Below the pieces are notes generated by a model. That model did not search any database and was not told the DNA's origin. It saw nothing but the letters and a program-made list of their open reading frames with translations. From Clostridium putrefaciens (GTDB lineage Bacteria; Bacillota; Clostridia; Clostridiales; Clostridiaceae): a stretch of DNA of 64,000 nucleotides. This document shows, piece after piece, positions 1-8,869 of this stretch (positions within the stretch are counted from its first letter, which is position 1; each line of letters begins with the position of its first letter). The DNA lies in assembly GCF_900461105.1 (NCBI RefSeq), contig NZ_UFWZ01000001.1, positions 1,116,001 to 1,180,000 on the forward strand, in the 5' to 3' direction. Made by a program: the position numbers and the translations under genes.

Positions 1-831
1 TGGCATTGAACAAGCCATCATAGCATCAGTTACTAATAATACCTTATCTAATCCTTTTTGCTTATAGGCAATTCTTAAAGAGGGATAACTTATGTGAATC
101 CCATCTGAAATTGTTTCAGTAGTTATAGAAGAATCAAATATTGCACCCACAACTCCAGGATCACGATGGTGAAGCCCTGTCATAGCGTTAAAAAGATGGG
201 TAGAGTGAGAAACACCACATTGTATTCCTACCATGGCCTCTTCGTATGTGGCCTTAGTGTGGCCCATAGAAGCGGTTATGTCTTTATCACGTAGATATGC
301 TATAAGTTCGCAAGCACCTTCTATTTCAGGGGCTATAGTAACGCTTACTACAGTATCTATATTATCACCTACTATATCTAGAAATGTTTGCAAGTATGGA
401 TTTTCTACAAAGTCAGGATTTTGAGCTCCGATAGCTTTTGGACTTATAAAGGGTCCCTCTAAGTGAGCCCCTAAGATATTAGCTCCATCAGTTCCCTTTA
501 GCTTAGCTTCCTTTATAGTTTCAAGAGCCTTGTTTATATCGCTTGTAGAACAGGTCATTGTAGTTGGCAAAAAGGAAGTAGTTCCATATTTAGCGATGGT
601 TTTTGAAATTATGTTTAATGATTCATAAGTTCCATCCATGGTATCATGGCCTCCAGCTCCATGAATATGGACATCTATAAATCCAGGAGATAAGTATAGA
701 CCTTCGGCATCCATAACATCTTTTTCATCAGTATTTTCAGGATTTATAGATTTAATTTTACCATTATGAAGTAAAACGGAACCTTCTTCTATTCTATCTT
801 CATATATTATTTTACAATTTTTAATTAACAT
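1..831 (-). CDS. nagA: N-acetylglucosamine-6-phosphate deacetylase (partial, C-terminus off window)
   Basis: The gene reads leftward from an ATG at 831-829, preceded by a GAGGTG ribosome binding site, and is still open at base 1, so only about 277 N-terminal residues are present. The translation carries the amidohydrolase metal motif HIHG near residue 58, then HLEGPF, GHTKAT, HSTHLFNAM, HHRDPG and the active-site TDAMMA near the edge, all in NagA order. The enzyme removes the acetyl group from GlcNAc-6-phosphate, giving glucosamine-6-phosphate for glycolysis or cell-wall recycling. NagB, its usual partner, is not visible and may lie to the left. Missing residues are due only to the window edge. 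Confidence 0.95.
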   Translation of the reverse strand, partial: MLIKNCKIIYEDRIEEGSVLLHNGKIKSINPENTDEKDVMDAEGLYLSPGFIDVHIHGAGGHDTMDGTYESLNIISKTIAKYGTTSFLPTTMTCSTSDINKALETIKEAKLKGTDGANILGAHLEGPFISPKAIGAQNPDFVENPYLQTFLDIVGDNIDTVVSVTIAPEIEGACELIAYLRDKDITASMGHTKATYEEAMVGIQCGVSHSTHLFNAMTGLHHRDPGVVGAIFDSSITTETISDGIHISYPSLRIAYKQKGLDKVLLVTDAMMACSMP

Positions 832-1072
832 GAAATCACCTCAATAACATATATTTTAGATATATTTATTATAGGACATGTGGAGAAAAATAACCAGTTA
901 ATATAAATTGTCATGTATTTATTAAAAATAGTAATTATCAATTAATAAATTACTTTAACTTGAATTTAAGTTTTATTATACTATAATCTTCATTATAACT
1001 ATTGTTTTAAAATCTTTATTAAGGATAATTGTGATATAATTACTTTAATTAAGAATTGAGTGAGGAGATTAT

Positions 1073-3307
1073 ATGGAAGAAATACAAGTCACTGTAGAAG
1101 ATATAATATTTCAAAATGAAGAAAATGGATATGTGGTTGCAAGAGTAGACGAAAAAGGTGATGATACAGTCATTGTAGGGTGTATACCATATATATCAGA
1201 AGGACAGAATTTAAGATTAAAAGGCGAATGGACTTTGCATAAGCAGTTTGGTAAGCAGTTTAAAGTAAATGAGGCTGAGGAAATATTGCCAAATAGCTTG
1301 ATTGGAATTGAAAGATATTTGTCTTCGGGTGTTATACTCGGAATTGGACCTGTTACAGCTAAAAAAATTGTAAGTAAATTTGGAGAAAAGACTTTTGAAG
1401 TTTTAGAAAATGATATAGATAGACTTTCTGAAATAGAAGGTATAGGGGAGAAGAAAATAGAACTCATATATGATTCTTACTTTAAGCAAAGAGAAGTTAA
1501 AAATATTATGGTGTTTTTACAAACATACGGTGTAACACCAAATCAATGCATGAAAATATATAAAAGGTTTGGAGTAGAATCTATAAGTATTATAAAAAAC
1601 AATCCATACATATTAACGGAGGAAGTTTCAGGAATAGGGTTTAAATCAGCAGATAAAATAGCTAGAAGTTTAGGGATAGAAATTGATTCAGAGTTTAGAA
1701 TACAAAGTGGCATAAAACATGTAGTAAATCAATTTTGTGCTTTAGGAAATACTTATATGCCAAAAGATGAACTTATAAAGGGCGCCTCTGAAATATTAAC
1801 AGTAAAAGAAGATTTAATAATCAAAAATATATTTGATTGTGTTATTGATGGAAAGGTAAGAGTGGAGATAATAGATGGTGTAGAATGCGTATTTACATTA
1901 CCTTATTATTATGCAGAGCTTGGTATAACAAAATCTATGCTTTCCATAGTTTTTTCAAGCTTTGATACTATAGACGTTAATATAGATAAACAAATAAAAG
2001 AATTCGAAGAAGAAAATAACATGAGTTTTGCTAATTCACAAAAAGAAGCAATAAAAGGTGTAATAGATAATGGGGTAGAAATAATTACTGGTGGACCTGG
2101 AACAGGTAAGACTACCATAATAAAATGTATACTAGATATATTTGATAAAAATGGTATGAGTGTAGTTATGGGAGCACCAACAGGTAGGGCTGCAAAAAGA
2201 ATGACGGAATCAACGGGAAGAGAAGCTAAAACTATTCATAGATTATTAGAGCTTGGATTTGGATTAAATGATGAAGAGATGGCATTTTCTAAAGGGGAAG
2301 AATCGCCTTTAGAGTGTGATGTTATAATCATAGATGAGGCATCTATGATAGATGTACTACTTATGAATAATCTTTTAAAAGCCTTATCATTAGGGACTAG
2401 ACTTATAATAGTAGGCGATGTCGATCAGTTACCATCTGTTGGAGCAGGTAACGTGCTTAAAGATCTTATCGAAAGTGAATGTATAAAGGTGGTAAGGTTA
2501 AAAGAAATATTTAGGCAGGCAAAAGAAAGTATGATAGTAGTTAACGCCCATAAGATTAATAATGGAGAAATTCCAATATTAAATGATAGAGATAAAGATT
2601 TCTTTTTTATAAAGGAAGAAGACAAAGATAATATTTTAAATACAGTGGTAGAATTAATAAATACAAGGCTACCAAAATACAATAGTTCATGGAATAAACA
2701 CCAACATATACAAATATTATCGCCTATGAAAAAAGGACCTTTAGGTATTATAAATCTAAATTCTAAATTGCAAGAGGTTCTAAATCCTAAAGCTGAAAAT
2801 AAAAGAGAAAGAGAATATCGAAGTACAATTTTTAGAGTTGGAGATAAGGTTATGCAAACTAAAAATAACTATTCTCTAAAGTGGATCAGGGTAGATGGTT
2901 ATGGAGATAAAGAAGGTCTTGGGGTATTTAATGGAGATATGGGATTTATCTTAAATATTGATGAGGAAGATAATAATATAACGGTTATATTTGATGAGGA
3001 GAGAGAAGTTATCTATGAAAATATAAATCTAGATGAATTGGATTTAGCTTATGCAATAACTATACATAAGAGCCAAGGAAGTGAGTTCCCTGTAGTTATT
3101 ATGCCTATATTTGTTGGGTCACCTTTGCTTATGAATAGAAATCTATTATATACAGCAATAACAAGGGCTAAGAATTTAGTGGTATTAACAGGCTCTGTTA
3201 AGGCACTTAAATACATGATTCAAAATGATAGAAGCTTTGAGAGGTTCTCTTCATTAAAATGGAGGATGAAAGATACAGTCTCCGACGAAATTTTTAATGA
3301 ACAATAA
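1073..3307 (+). CDS. recD2: RecD2-type ATP-dependent DNA helicase (SF1B)
   Basis: A 744-residue protein of typical RecD2 length. The N-terminal third is the RecD2-specific region with helix-hairpin-helix segments (GIGPVTAKK near 92, GIGEKK near 122, GIGFKSADK near 187). The helicase core has Walker A GGPGTGKTT at 340-348, Walker B IIDEAS with D421/E422, GDVDQLPSVG near 447, IHKSQGSEF near 664 and motif VI YTAITRAK near 692. RecD2 is a 5'-3' helicase working outside RecBCD and is implicated in DNA repair and replication-fork maintenance in Firmicutes. GAGGAG precedes the ATG. The comFA-like gene follows after 38 bases with its own ribosome binding site, so the two may be cotranscribed. Confidence 0.95.
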   Translation: MEEIQVTVEDIIFQNEENGYVVARVDEKGDDTVIVGCIPYISEGQNLRLKGEWTLHKQFGKQFKVNEAEEILPNSLIGIERYLSSGVILGIGPVTAKKIVSKFGEKTFEVLENDIDRLSEIEGIGEKKIELIYDSYFKQREVKNIMVFLQTYGVTPNQCMKIYKRFGVESISIIKNNPYILTEEVSGIGFKSADKIARSLGIEIDSEFRIQSGIKHVVNQFCALGNTYMPKDELIKGASEILTVKEDLIIKNIFDCVIDGKVRVEIIDGVECVFTLPYYYAELGITKSMLSIVFSSFDTIDVNIDKQIKEFEEENNMSFANSQKEAIKGVIDNGVEIITGGPGTGKTTIIKCILDIFDKNGMSVVMGAPTGRAAKRMTESTGREAKTIHRLLELGFGLNDEEMAFSKGEESPLECDVIIIDEASMIDVLLMNNLLKALSLGTRLIIVGDVDQLPSVGAGNVLKDLIESECIKVVRLKEIFRQAKESMIVVNAHKINNGEIPILNDRDKDFFFIKEEDKDNILNTVVELINTRLPKYNSSWNKHQHIQILSPMKKGPLGIINLNSKLQEVLNPKAENKREREYRSTIFRVGDKVMQTKNNYSLKWIRVDGYGDKEGLGVFNGDMGFILNIDEEDNNITVIFDEEREVIYENINLDELDLAYAITIHKSQGSEFPVVIMPIFVGSPLLMNRNLLYTAITRAKNLVVLTGSVKALKYMIQNDRSFERFSSLKWRMKDTVSDEIFNEQ

Positions 3308-3345
3308 AGTATCAAATAGATGGTAATAGATTTGGAGGGGCATAA

Positions 3346-4377
3346 ATGTCCATATTTAAAGTTTTTAAAAGTAAAAATGAATCCATAAAAGATGCACATA
3401 CGGATCAAAATGTTATGAACTGGGTAAAGAAAAACAAAAAACACTTAAATGTGGTTTCTATTCCTTACAATAATTCCTTAACATTTTTAGAAATAATACT
3501 TGAACTAATTAGAGAAAATAAAAAGGTCTTGTATATAACCAATCAAGATATAAAAGATATTTCATTGTTAAAGAAAATAAGGACAATAACTTCATTTAGA
3601 AGTTATTGTTACTTTAGAGGGAATTATACTAACTTAGAAGATAAGCTTTTAATAATAACTAATTACGATAGTGCATACCTTATTAAAGATAACTTTTATT
3701 GCGTTATATATGATGATATTAGTTGTTACTCAGAATATGAATCAAAGGATATAAGAGGCCTAGTTTATAAAATTAAAGCTGAAAAGTATATAGTTGCATC
3801 CATCGAACCTATTTTAGAAGAGGGCGATGTAATAGAAGTTACGAGGAAGACAAACAACATTCCTATAATAGAACCTAGAATAATTACAACAAAAATAGAT
3901 ACCAATAAGGAAATACCTTATATGATATATGATTATATGAAATGGTTTGTAAAGTCTAGGAGAAAGGTTATATTATATGCACCAGATAATCAAAAGGCAG
4001 ATAAAATTTATAATCAAATATTATATTTAAGAGAAGATATAAGAACAAGCATAATAAGATATAATGAATCTAATATAAATATAATAAAAAAACGATTAAT
4101 GATGAGAGATGAACCTATAATAATAGTAATAGATAATATGAATACTTTTCACATGGAAGTCAATAATTTAGATATAATAGTATATTTTGCAGATGACGAA
4201 AGATACGATTATAAAAAATTAACTTATATATGTGGAAAGGTAGGTATGAAGGAAGGGTTTAGTAATTCTGAAGTGATTTTTCTTGGAAATAACCTCACTT
4301 TAGATATGGAGAAGGCTAAGTCCATAACTAGAAACTTCAATAAAATAGCATGGGAAAAAGGATTAATAAATATTTAG
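3346..4377 (+). CDS. Degenerate ComFA-like SF2 helicase, no Walker A
   Basis: A 343-residue protein lying directly before comFC, where comFA sits in Bacillus. Several segments line up in order with ComFA as I remember it: the strand after motif I (ENKKVLYITNQ), a Walker-B-like strand reading VIYDDIS instead of DEVD, PRIITTK before the second domain, RRKVILYAPD, and ICGKVGM in place of motif VI (IAGRTGR). The P-loop position reads SIPYNNSLTF, with no GK[T/S], and the N-terminal zinc-finger domain is absent. I infer a helicase-fold protein that cannot hydrolyse ATP, perhaps a structural partner of ComFC. A GGAGGGG ribosome binding site supports the ATG. It overlaps the next reading frame by 28 bases. 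Confidence 0.7.
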   Translation: MSIFKVFKSKNESIKDAHTDQNVMNWVKKNKKHLNVVSIPYNNSLTFLEIILELIRENKKVLYITNQDIKDISLLKKIRTITSFRSYCYFRGNYTNLEDKLLIITNYDSAYLIKDNFYCVIYDDISCYSEYESKDIRGLVYKIKAEKYIVASIEPILEEGDVIEVTRKTNNIPIIEPRIITTKIDTNKEIPYMIYDYMKWFVKSRRKVILYAPDNQKADKIYNQILYLREDIRTSIIRYNESNINIIKKRLMMRDEPIIIVIDNMNTFHMEVNNLDIIVYFADDERYDYKKLTYICGKVGMKEGFSNSEVIFLGNNLTLDMEKAKSITRNFNKIAWEKGLINI

Positions 4378-5126
4378 ATAAAGAAAGTTTAAAGAAATAT
4401 AACAATAATGATAATAGGTTAAAAGAAGTTATAAAGGTTAAAGTAAAATTCTTAGGTTACTTGTTAAGATATCTAATTAATTGTAGTTTATCTATTGTAT
4501 TCCCAAAAGGCTCATTTTGTTTACTGTGTAAAGAGGAAAGACTACAAGATTACTATTTATGTTATGAATGTAAGAATAAAATAAAGTTAAATAAAGAATC
4601 TTTTTATATAGAAATTAAAGAGATGAAATTAGTATATTATTCAACAGCTTATTATTCTCATGAAATTCGAGATTTATTAATGCGATTTAAGTATAAAAGA
4701 GACTTTAATGTCGCACGTTTTTTTGTTTCTAATATTATGGAGGTAATAGATTACAATAAAATAGATTTTGATATTATATGTTATGTTCCAGCAAGCAAAG
4801 ATGGTAAAAAAATTAGAGGTTATGATCAAAGTGAAATATTAGCATGCATAATAAAGGAGAAAAGTGGGATGCCAGTAGTTAAGTGTCTAAAAAGGGATAT
4901 TAACACAAGGGAACAAAAAACTGTAAGGGTGGAAGATAGGTGGGAAAATTTAAAATCAACTTTTAAGTTTGATATTAGATATTTAAAAGAAGTTAAAAAT
5001 AAAAAAATAATACTTATTGATGATGTTGTAACTACAGGCTCTACCTTATATTTTTGCTATAAAGAATTAAAAAATAATGGTGCTAAAGAAATTAATATAT
5101 TGACTGTTGCAAAAAGTAGGTTATAA
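4350..5126 (+). CDS. comFC: ComFC family amidophosphoribosyltransferase-like protein
   Basis: The protein has a zinc-ribbon-like CLLC...CYEC pair (about residues 57-75), then a type I phosphoribosyltransferase domain ending in the PRPP loop IILIDDVVTTGSTL near residues 220-233, plus the RGYDQSE segment common to ComFC proteins. ComFC takes part in natural transformation in Bacillus, where it acts with ComFA at the cytoplasmic side of DNA uptake; homologues occur in many non-competent bacteria. The annotated ATG lies inside the end of the comFA-like gene with no clear ribosome binding site, and about 50 residues precede the first CxxC, so the true start may be further in. Its last codons contain a strong promoter for the downstream RNA. 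Confidence 0.85.
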   Translation: MGKRINKYLDKESLKKYNNNDNRLKEVIKVKVKFLGYLLRYLINCSLSIVFPKGSFCLLCKEERLQDYYLCYECKNKIKLNKESFYIEIKEMKLVYYSTAYYSHEIRDLLMRFKYKRDFNVARFFVSNIMEVIDYNKIDFDIICYVPASKDGKKIRGYDQSEILACIIKEKSGMPVVKCLKRDINTREQKTVRVEDRWENLKSTFKFDIRYLKEVKNKKIILIDDVVTTGSTLYFCYKELKNNGAKEINILTVAKSRL

Positions 5127-5127
5127 T
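5100..5127 (+). promoter_or_regulatory. Sigma-A promoter for the raiA RNA
   Basis: A -35 TTGACT at 5100-5105 and a perfect -10 TATAAT at 5122-5127 are 16 bases apart. The -10 box contains the stop codon of comFC (5124-5126). The predicted transcription start near 5134 coincides with the 5' base of the structured RNA that follows. Confidence 0.75.
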
Positions 5128-5133
5128 ATATTA

Positions 5134-5384
5134 TGAAGCTAGGTTTGTGGTTGAAAGTCGATGCCAGTCGCAGGCGAAACGATCCACGTAAGTTAGATAA
5201 AATGTCTAATGATCATGGTGCGGCTTAGAGGTTAGTCCTGCCATTTATTAAAAATGAGAGAATTAGTAGTGAGGGGTTAATTCCTAGTAGCAAAAACTCC
5301 AGCAGGCGGGTGTGGGGTCAAAGACCAGGTCAACTAGCTAGATAAAGCCTTTAGTCAAGTTTTGACTAAAGGCTTTATTTTTTT
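5134..5384 (+). ncRNA. raiA-motif structured RNA
   Basis: About 210 bases of unusually GC-rich, stem-rich sequence between comFC and hpf (raiA), ending in a strong terminator. The ends pair (AGCTAG at 5137-5142 with CTAGCT at 5334-5339), as expected for an RNA closed by a P1 stem. No reading frame is present. Position, length and closed fold match the raiA motif, a conserved RNA found upstream of raiA/hpf genes in Firmicutes and Actinobacteria and abundant in clostridia. The terminator before hpf suggests a stand-alone RNA rather than a cis leader. A covariance-model scan would settle the class. Confidence 0.8.
5342..5384 (+). terminator. Intrinsic terminator of the raiA RNA
   Basis: A perfect 17-bp stem (ATAAAGCCTTTAGTCAA with its complement) around a short GTT loop is followed by a run of T. 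It separates the RNA from hpf. Confidence 0.92.
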
Positions 5385-5473
5385 AAAAAGTTAAAGTGAA
5401 AATAAATAAGCGAGTCACATATTAATATAAAAAAATAATGAACAAAATATTTTGTTAATTAACATAATAGCCC

Positions 5474-5502
5474 TTGTTAAATTTCAAAAAGAGTTATAGA
5501 AT
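5474..5502 (+). promoter_or_regulatory. Sigma-A-like promoter of hpf
   Basis: TTGTTA at 5474-5479 and TAGAAT at 5497-5502 with a 17-base spacer, lying after the raiA RNA terminator and 75 bases before the hpf start. Confidence 0.55.
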
Positions 5503-5577
5503 AAGTATAAAGACATAAATAAAATTTGCTTTAATTAAACTTAAAATAATACAACTTAGCAGAGAGGGGCTGGAATT

Positions 5578-6105
5578 ATGAAAATAGTAGTAATGGCAAA
5601 AAACATAGAACTTACAAAAGCATTGAAGGAAACAGTAGAAAAGAAACTCTCAAAGCTGGAAAAGTATTTTAATCCAAGTGTGGAAGCACACGCAACTTTA
5701 AGTGTACAAAAAAACAGACAAATAATTGAGGTAACAATACCGTTTAACGGAGTAATACTAAGAGGCGAAGAGTCAACAGATGATTTATATGCTTCCATTG
5801 ATTTAGTAGTAGACAAATTAGAAAGACAAATTAGAAAGCAAAAAACAAAGCTACTAAGGAGAAATACTGGAGATTCTTTAAGATTTCAATCAATAATAGC
5901 CTATGAAGATAAGGGAGAGGAAGAACCAAAAGTAGTTAAAACTAAGAAATTTGCAATAAAACCAATGGGTACAGAAGAAGCTGTTTTACAAATGGAGCTT
6001 CTAGCTCATAGTTTCTTTGTATATCAAAATGCAGATACAGGCGAAGTAAATGTGATCTATAAGAGAAAAGATGGAAATTACGGTTTGATAGAGCCTGAAT
6101 TTTAA
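5578..6105 (+). CDS. hpf: Ribosome hibernation promoting factor, long form
   Basis: At 175 residues this is the long HPF form. Residues 1-100 form the S30AE/RaiA domain that binds the small subunit at the tRNA and mRNA sites. A linker follows, then a C-terminal domain of about 55 residues (EEAVLQMELLAHSFFVY...) that dimerises to join two 70S ribosomes into 100S particles. AGAGAGGGG precedes the ATG. The raiA-motif RNA lies upstream and secA downstream, the usual clostridial order. Expression probably starts from the promoter at 5474-5502 and stops at the hairpin after the gene. Confidence 0.95.
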   Translation: MKIVVMAKNIELTKALKETVEKKLSKLEKYFNPSVEAHATLSVQKNRQIIEVTIPFNGVILRGEESTDDLYASIDLVVDKLERQIRKQKTKLLRRNTGDSLRFQSIIAYEDKGEEEPKVVKTKKFAIKPMGTEEAVLQMELLAHSFFVYQNADTGEVNVIYKRKDGNYGLIEPEF

Positions 6106-6143
6106 AACTTTAAAATTGTAAATGAAAAATTAATGTTTTTATA

Positions 6144-6180
6144 TAGCGGCTCTTTATAATAAGGAGCTGCTATTATTTTA
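6144..6180 (+). terminator. Terminator after hpf
   Basis: A 9-bp stem, TAGCGGCTC with GAGCTGCTA (one G-T pair), followed by TTATTTTA. Confidence 0.75.
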
Positions 6181-6206
6181 AATATTTTCACTTTTAGAGC
6201 TTAGTA

Positions 6207-6236
6207 TTGAAATGTTTACTAATTCAATGATATAAT
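6207..6236 (+). promoter_or_regulatory. Sigma-A promoter of secA
   Basis: TTGAAA at 6207-6212 and TATAAT at 6231-6236 with an 18-base spacer, 45 bases ahead of the secA ATG. Confidence 0.7.
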
Positions 6237-6280
6237 TTAATAATGAACTATTATAAGAACAGAATGGTGAGGATGAAAGT

Positions 6281-8788
6281 ATGGGATTAATTGATAAGGT
6301 ATTTGGAAGTTACAGTGAGAGAGAAGTAAAAAGAATCATTCCAATTGTAGATGACATAGAAAAGCTAGAAGAAAAAACTAAAAGCTTAAATGATGAAGAA
6401 CTTAAAGAAAAGACCAATGAGTTTAAATCAAGAATTAAAAATGGTGAAAATCTAAATGATTTACTTCCAGAGGCATTTGCAGTGGTAAGAGAAGCATCTG
6501 TAAGAACCTTAGGAATGAGACATTTTAGAGAACAACTTATAGGAGGAGTAGTTCTTCATCAAGGTAGAATTTCAGAAATGAAGACAGGTGAAGGTAAGAC
6601 TTTAGTTGCCACACTTCCTGCATACTTAAATGCCTTAAGTGGTGATGGGGTCCACATAATAACAGTAAATGATTATCTTGCAAATAGAGATAAAGAGTGG
6701 ATGGGACAAATATTTGAATTCTTAGGGCTAAAGGTAGGCGTAATACTGCATGGTCTAAGCTCTCAACAAAGAAGAGAAGCTTATAATTCGGATATAACAT
6801 ATGGTACTAATAATGAGTATGGATTTGATTACTTAAGAGATAATATGGTTATATATAAAGAGGAGAAGGTTCAAAAGAAATTAAACTTTTGTATAGTAGA
6901 TGAGGTGGATTCTATACTCATTGATGAAGCGAGGACACCTCTTATAATATCTGGTGAGGGAGAAAAGTCTACCGAGTTTTATAAAGTTGCTGATTATTTT
7001 GCAAAAACTTTAATAAAAGAAGAGGATTTTACTGTAGATGAGAAGACAAATTCTACAATCCTTAGTGAAGAGGGAGTTAAAAAAGCTGAAAAGTATTTTA
7101 GACTTGAAAATTATGCGGATGCTCAAAATATGGAGATACAACATCATATTACCCAAGCTTTAAAAGCTAACTATGCAATGAAACGGGATAAAGATTACAT
7201 GGTTAAAGACGGAGAAGTAGTAATAGTTGATGAATTTACTGGAAGACTTATGGAAGGTAGAAGATACAGTGATGGACTTCACCAAGCTATTGAGGCTAAA
7301 GAAGGAGTTAAAGTTGAAAAAGAATCTAAAACTCTTGCTACAATAACATTCCAAAATTATTTTAGGATGTATAATAAGTTATCTGGTATGACAGGAACAG
7401 CTCAGACTGAAGAAGTAGAGTTTAGAGAAATATACGGATTAGATGTTATTGCAATACCTACTCATAGGCCAATCAAAAGATTAGATTATCCAGACACTAT
7501 ATTTAAAAGTGTAAAGGGTAAGTATAATGCAATAATAAAGGATATTGAAGAGTCTTATAAATTGGGACAGCCGGTTTTAGTAGGTACAGCTAGTATAGAG
7601 AAATCAGAAGTTTTATCAGCCCTTTTAAAGAAAACAGGAGTACCTCATCAAGTATTGAATGCTAAATATCATGAAAGGGAAGCTGATATAGTATCTCATG
7701 CAGGAGAAAAAGGATTAGTTACTATAGCTACCAATATGGCAGGGCGTGGTACAGATATTAAGCTAGAAGACGGTGTATCTGAAATTGGTGGACTTAAGAT
7801 AATAGGTACAGAAAGACATGAATCAAGGCGTATAGATAACCAGCTTAGAGGTCGTTCAGGACGTCAGGGGGACCCTGGATCTACTAGGTTTTATCTATCA
7901 CTAGAAGATGATTTGATGAGGGTTTTTGGCTCGGAAAAATTACAAGGATTAGTAGATAAAATTGGACTTGGGGAAGATGATCCAATAGAAAGCAAAATGG
8001 TTACACGAGCTATCGAAAATGCTCAAAAGAAGGTAGAGGGAAATAACTTTGATGTTAGAAAAACTCTTCTAGGATATGATGATGTTATGAATCAGCAAAG
8101 AGAAATAATTTACAGACAAAGAACTCAAGTTCTAGAAGGCGAAACCTTAAAAGAGCAGGTTCAAGATATGATAAAAGATGTTATTAATAATGCTGTAGAC
8201 TCTCATCTATCAGGAGTAGAAGATACATTTAAAGAAGATGTTAAAAATCTAATTAATTTTATGGAAGATTTATATGTTCCACATCATTTTGTAAAAAGTG
8301 AAGACTTGGAATTGTTATCAAATGAAGAAATAAAAGCAAAATATTTATCTATAGCTAATAATATTTATTCAGAAAAAGAAAAAGATTTTGGACATGAAAG
8401 TATGAGAGAGATAGAAAGAGTTATTCTCTTAAGAGTAGTTGATACTAAATGGATGGATCATATTGATAATATGGATCATTTAAAACAAGGTATAGGGTTA
8501 CGTGCATATAAACAACAAGATCCTACCCAAGCATATCAATTTGAAGGAAGCACCATGTTTGAAGAGATGATTTATAACATAAAACATGATACTGTAAGAT
8601 ATTTATTGCAAGTTCAAGCTGAAAGAGCCCCTGAAAGAGAAAAGGTTGTAAAAGAAGTTTCAACTAATTATGAGGACTCCTCAGTAAGAAAAGAACCAAT
8701 AAAAAAAGAAGAAAAGATTGGACGAAATGATCCATGTAACTGTGGAAGTGGTAAAAAGTACAAGAATTGTTGTGGTAGAGAAGCTTAG
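6281..8788 (+). CDS. secA: Preprotein translocase ATPase SecA
   Basis: An 835-residue motor that pushes preproteins through SecYEG. Residues near 99-107 carry Walker A MKTGEGKT and residues near 206-216 the [13 protein letters not shown] Walker B stretch. The second nucleotide-binding fold has [12 protein letters not shown] and the arginine-finger region [13 protein letters not shown]. The C-terminus ends in the zinc-binding SEC-C motif ([13 protein letters not shown]), which contacts SecB or ribosomes in other bacteria. All parts are present. A GAGGATGAAAG site precedes the ATG. prfB follows, a common Firmicutes order. Confidence 0.98.
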   Translation: MGLIDKVFGSYSEREVKRIIPIVDDIEKLEEKTKSLNDEELKEKTNEFKSRIKNGENLNDLLPEAFAVVREASVRTLGMRHFREQLIGGVVLHQGRISEMKTGEGKTLVATLPAYLNALSGDGVHIITVNDYLANRDKEWMGQIFEFLGLKVGVILHGLSSQQRREAYNSDITYGTNNEYGFDYLRDNMVIYKEEKVQKKLNFCIVDEVDSILIDEARTPLIISGEGEKSTEFYKVADYFAKTLIKEEDFTVDEKTNSTILSEEGVKKAEKYFRLENYADAQNMEIQHHITQALKANYAMKRDKDYMVKDGEVVIVDEFTGRLMEGRRYSDGLHQAIEAKEGVKVEKESKTLATITFQNYFRMYNKLSGMTGTAQTEEVEFREIYGLDVIAIPTHRPIKRLDYPDTIFKSVKGKYNAIIKDIEESYKLGQPVLVGTASIEKSEVLSALLKKTGVPHQVLNAKYHEREADIVSHAGEKGLVTIATNMAGRGTDIKLEDGVSEIGGLKIIGTERHESRRIDNQLRGRSGRQGDPGSTRFYLSLEDDLMRVFGSEKLQGLVDKIGLGEDDPIESKMVTRAIENAQKKVEGNNFDVRKTLLGYDDVMNQQREIIYRQRTQVLEGETLKEQVQDMIKDVINNAVDSHLSGVEDTFKEDVKNLINFMEDLYVPHHFVKSEDLELLSNEEIKAKYLSIANNIYSEKEKDFGHESMREIERVILLRVVDTKWMDHIDNMDHLKQGIGLRAYKQQDPTQAYQFEGSTMFEEMIYNIKHDTVRYLLQVQAERAPEREKVVKEVSTNYEDSSVRKEPIKKEEKIGRNDPCNCGSGKKYKNCCGREA

Positions 8789-8794
8789 TTATAG

Positions 8795-8831
8795 TATAGA
8801 TTTGCAATTTTTAAAAAGTTGCAAATCTATA
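8795..8831 (+). terminator. Hairpin between secA and prfB
   Basis: A perfect 13-bp inverted repeat (TATAGATTTGCAA and its complement), extended by TTTT/AAAA. The T tail is poor (TTCATTT), so it may terminate weakly or act as a processing stem. Confidence 0.6.
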
Positions 8832-8869
8832 TTCATTTAGGAGTACATTATTTAAAGGGAGATGAAAAT

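Noticed and set aside
233-424. 63-residue + strand frame
   Set aside because: It lies entirely within nagA on the other strand and has no ribosome binding site.
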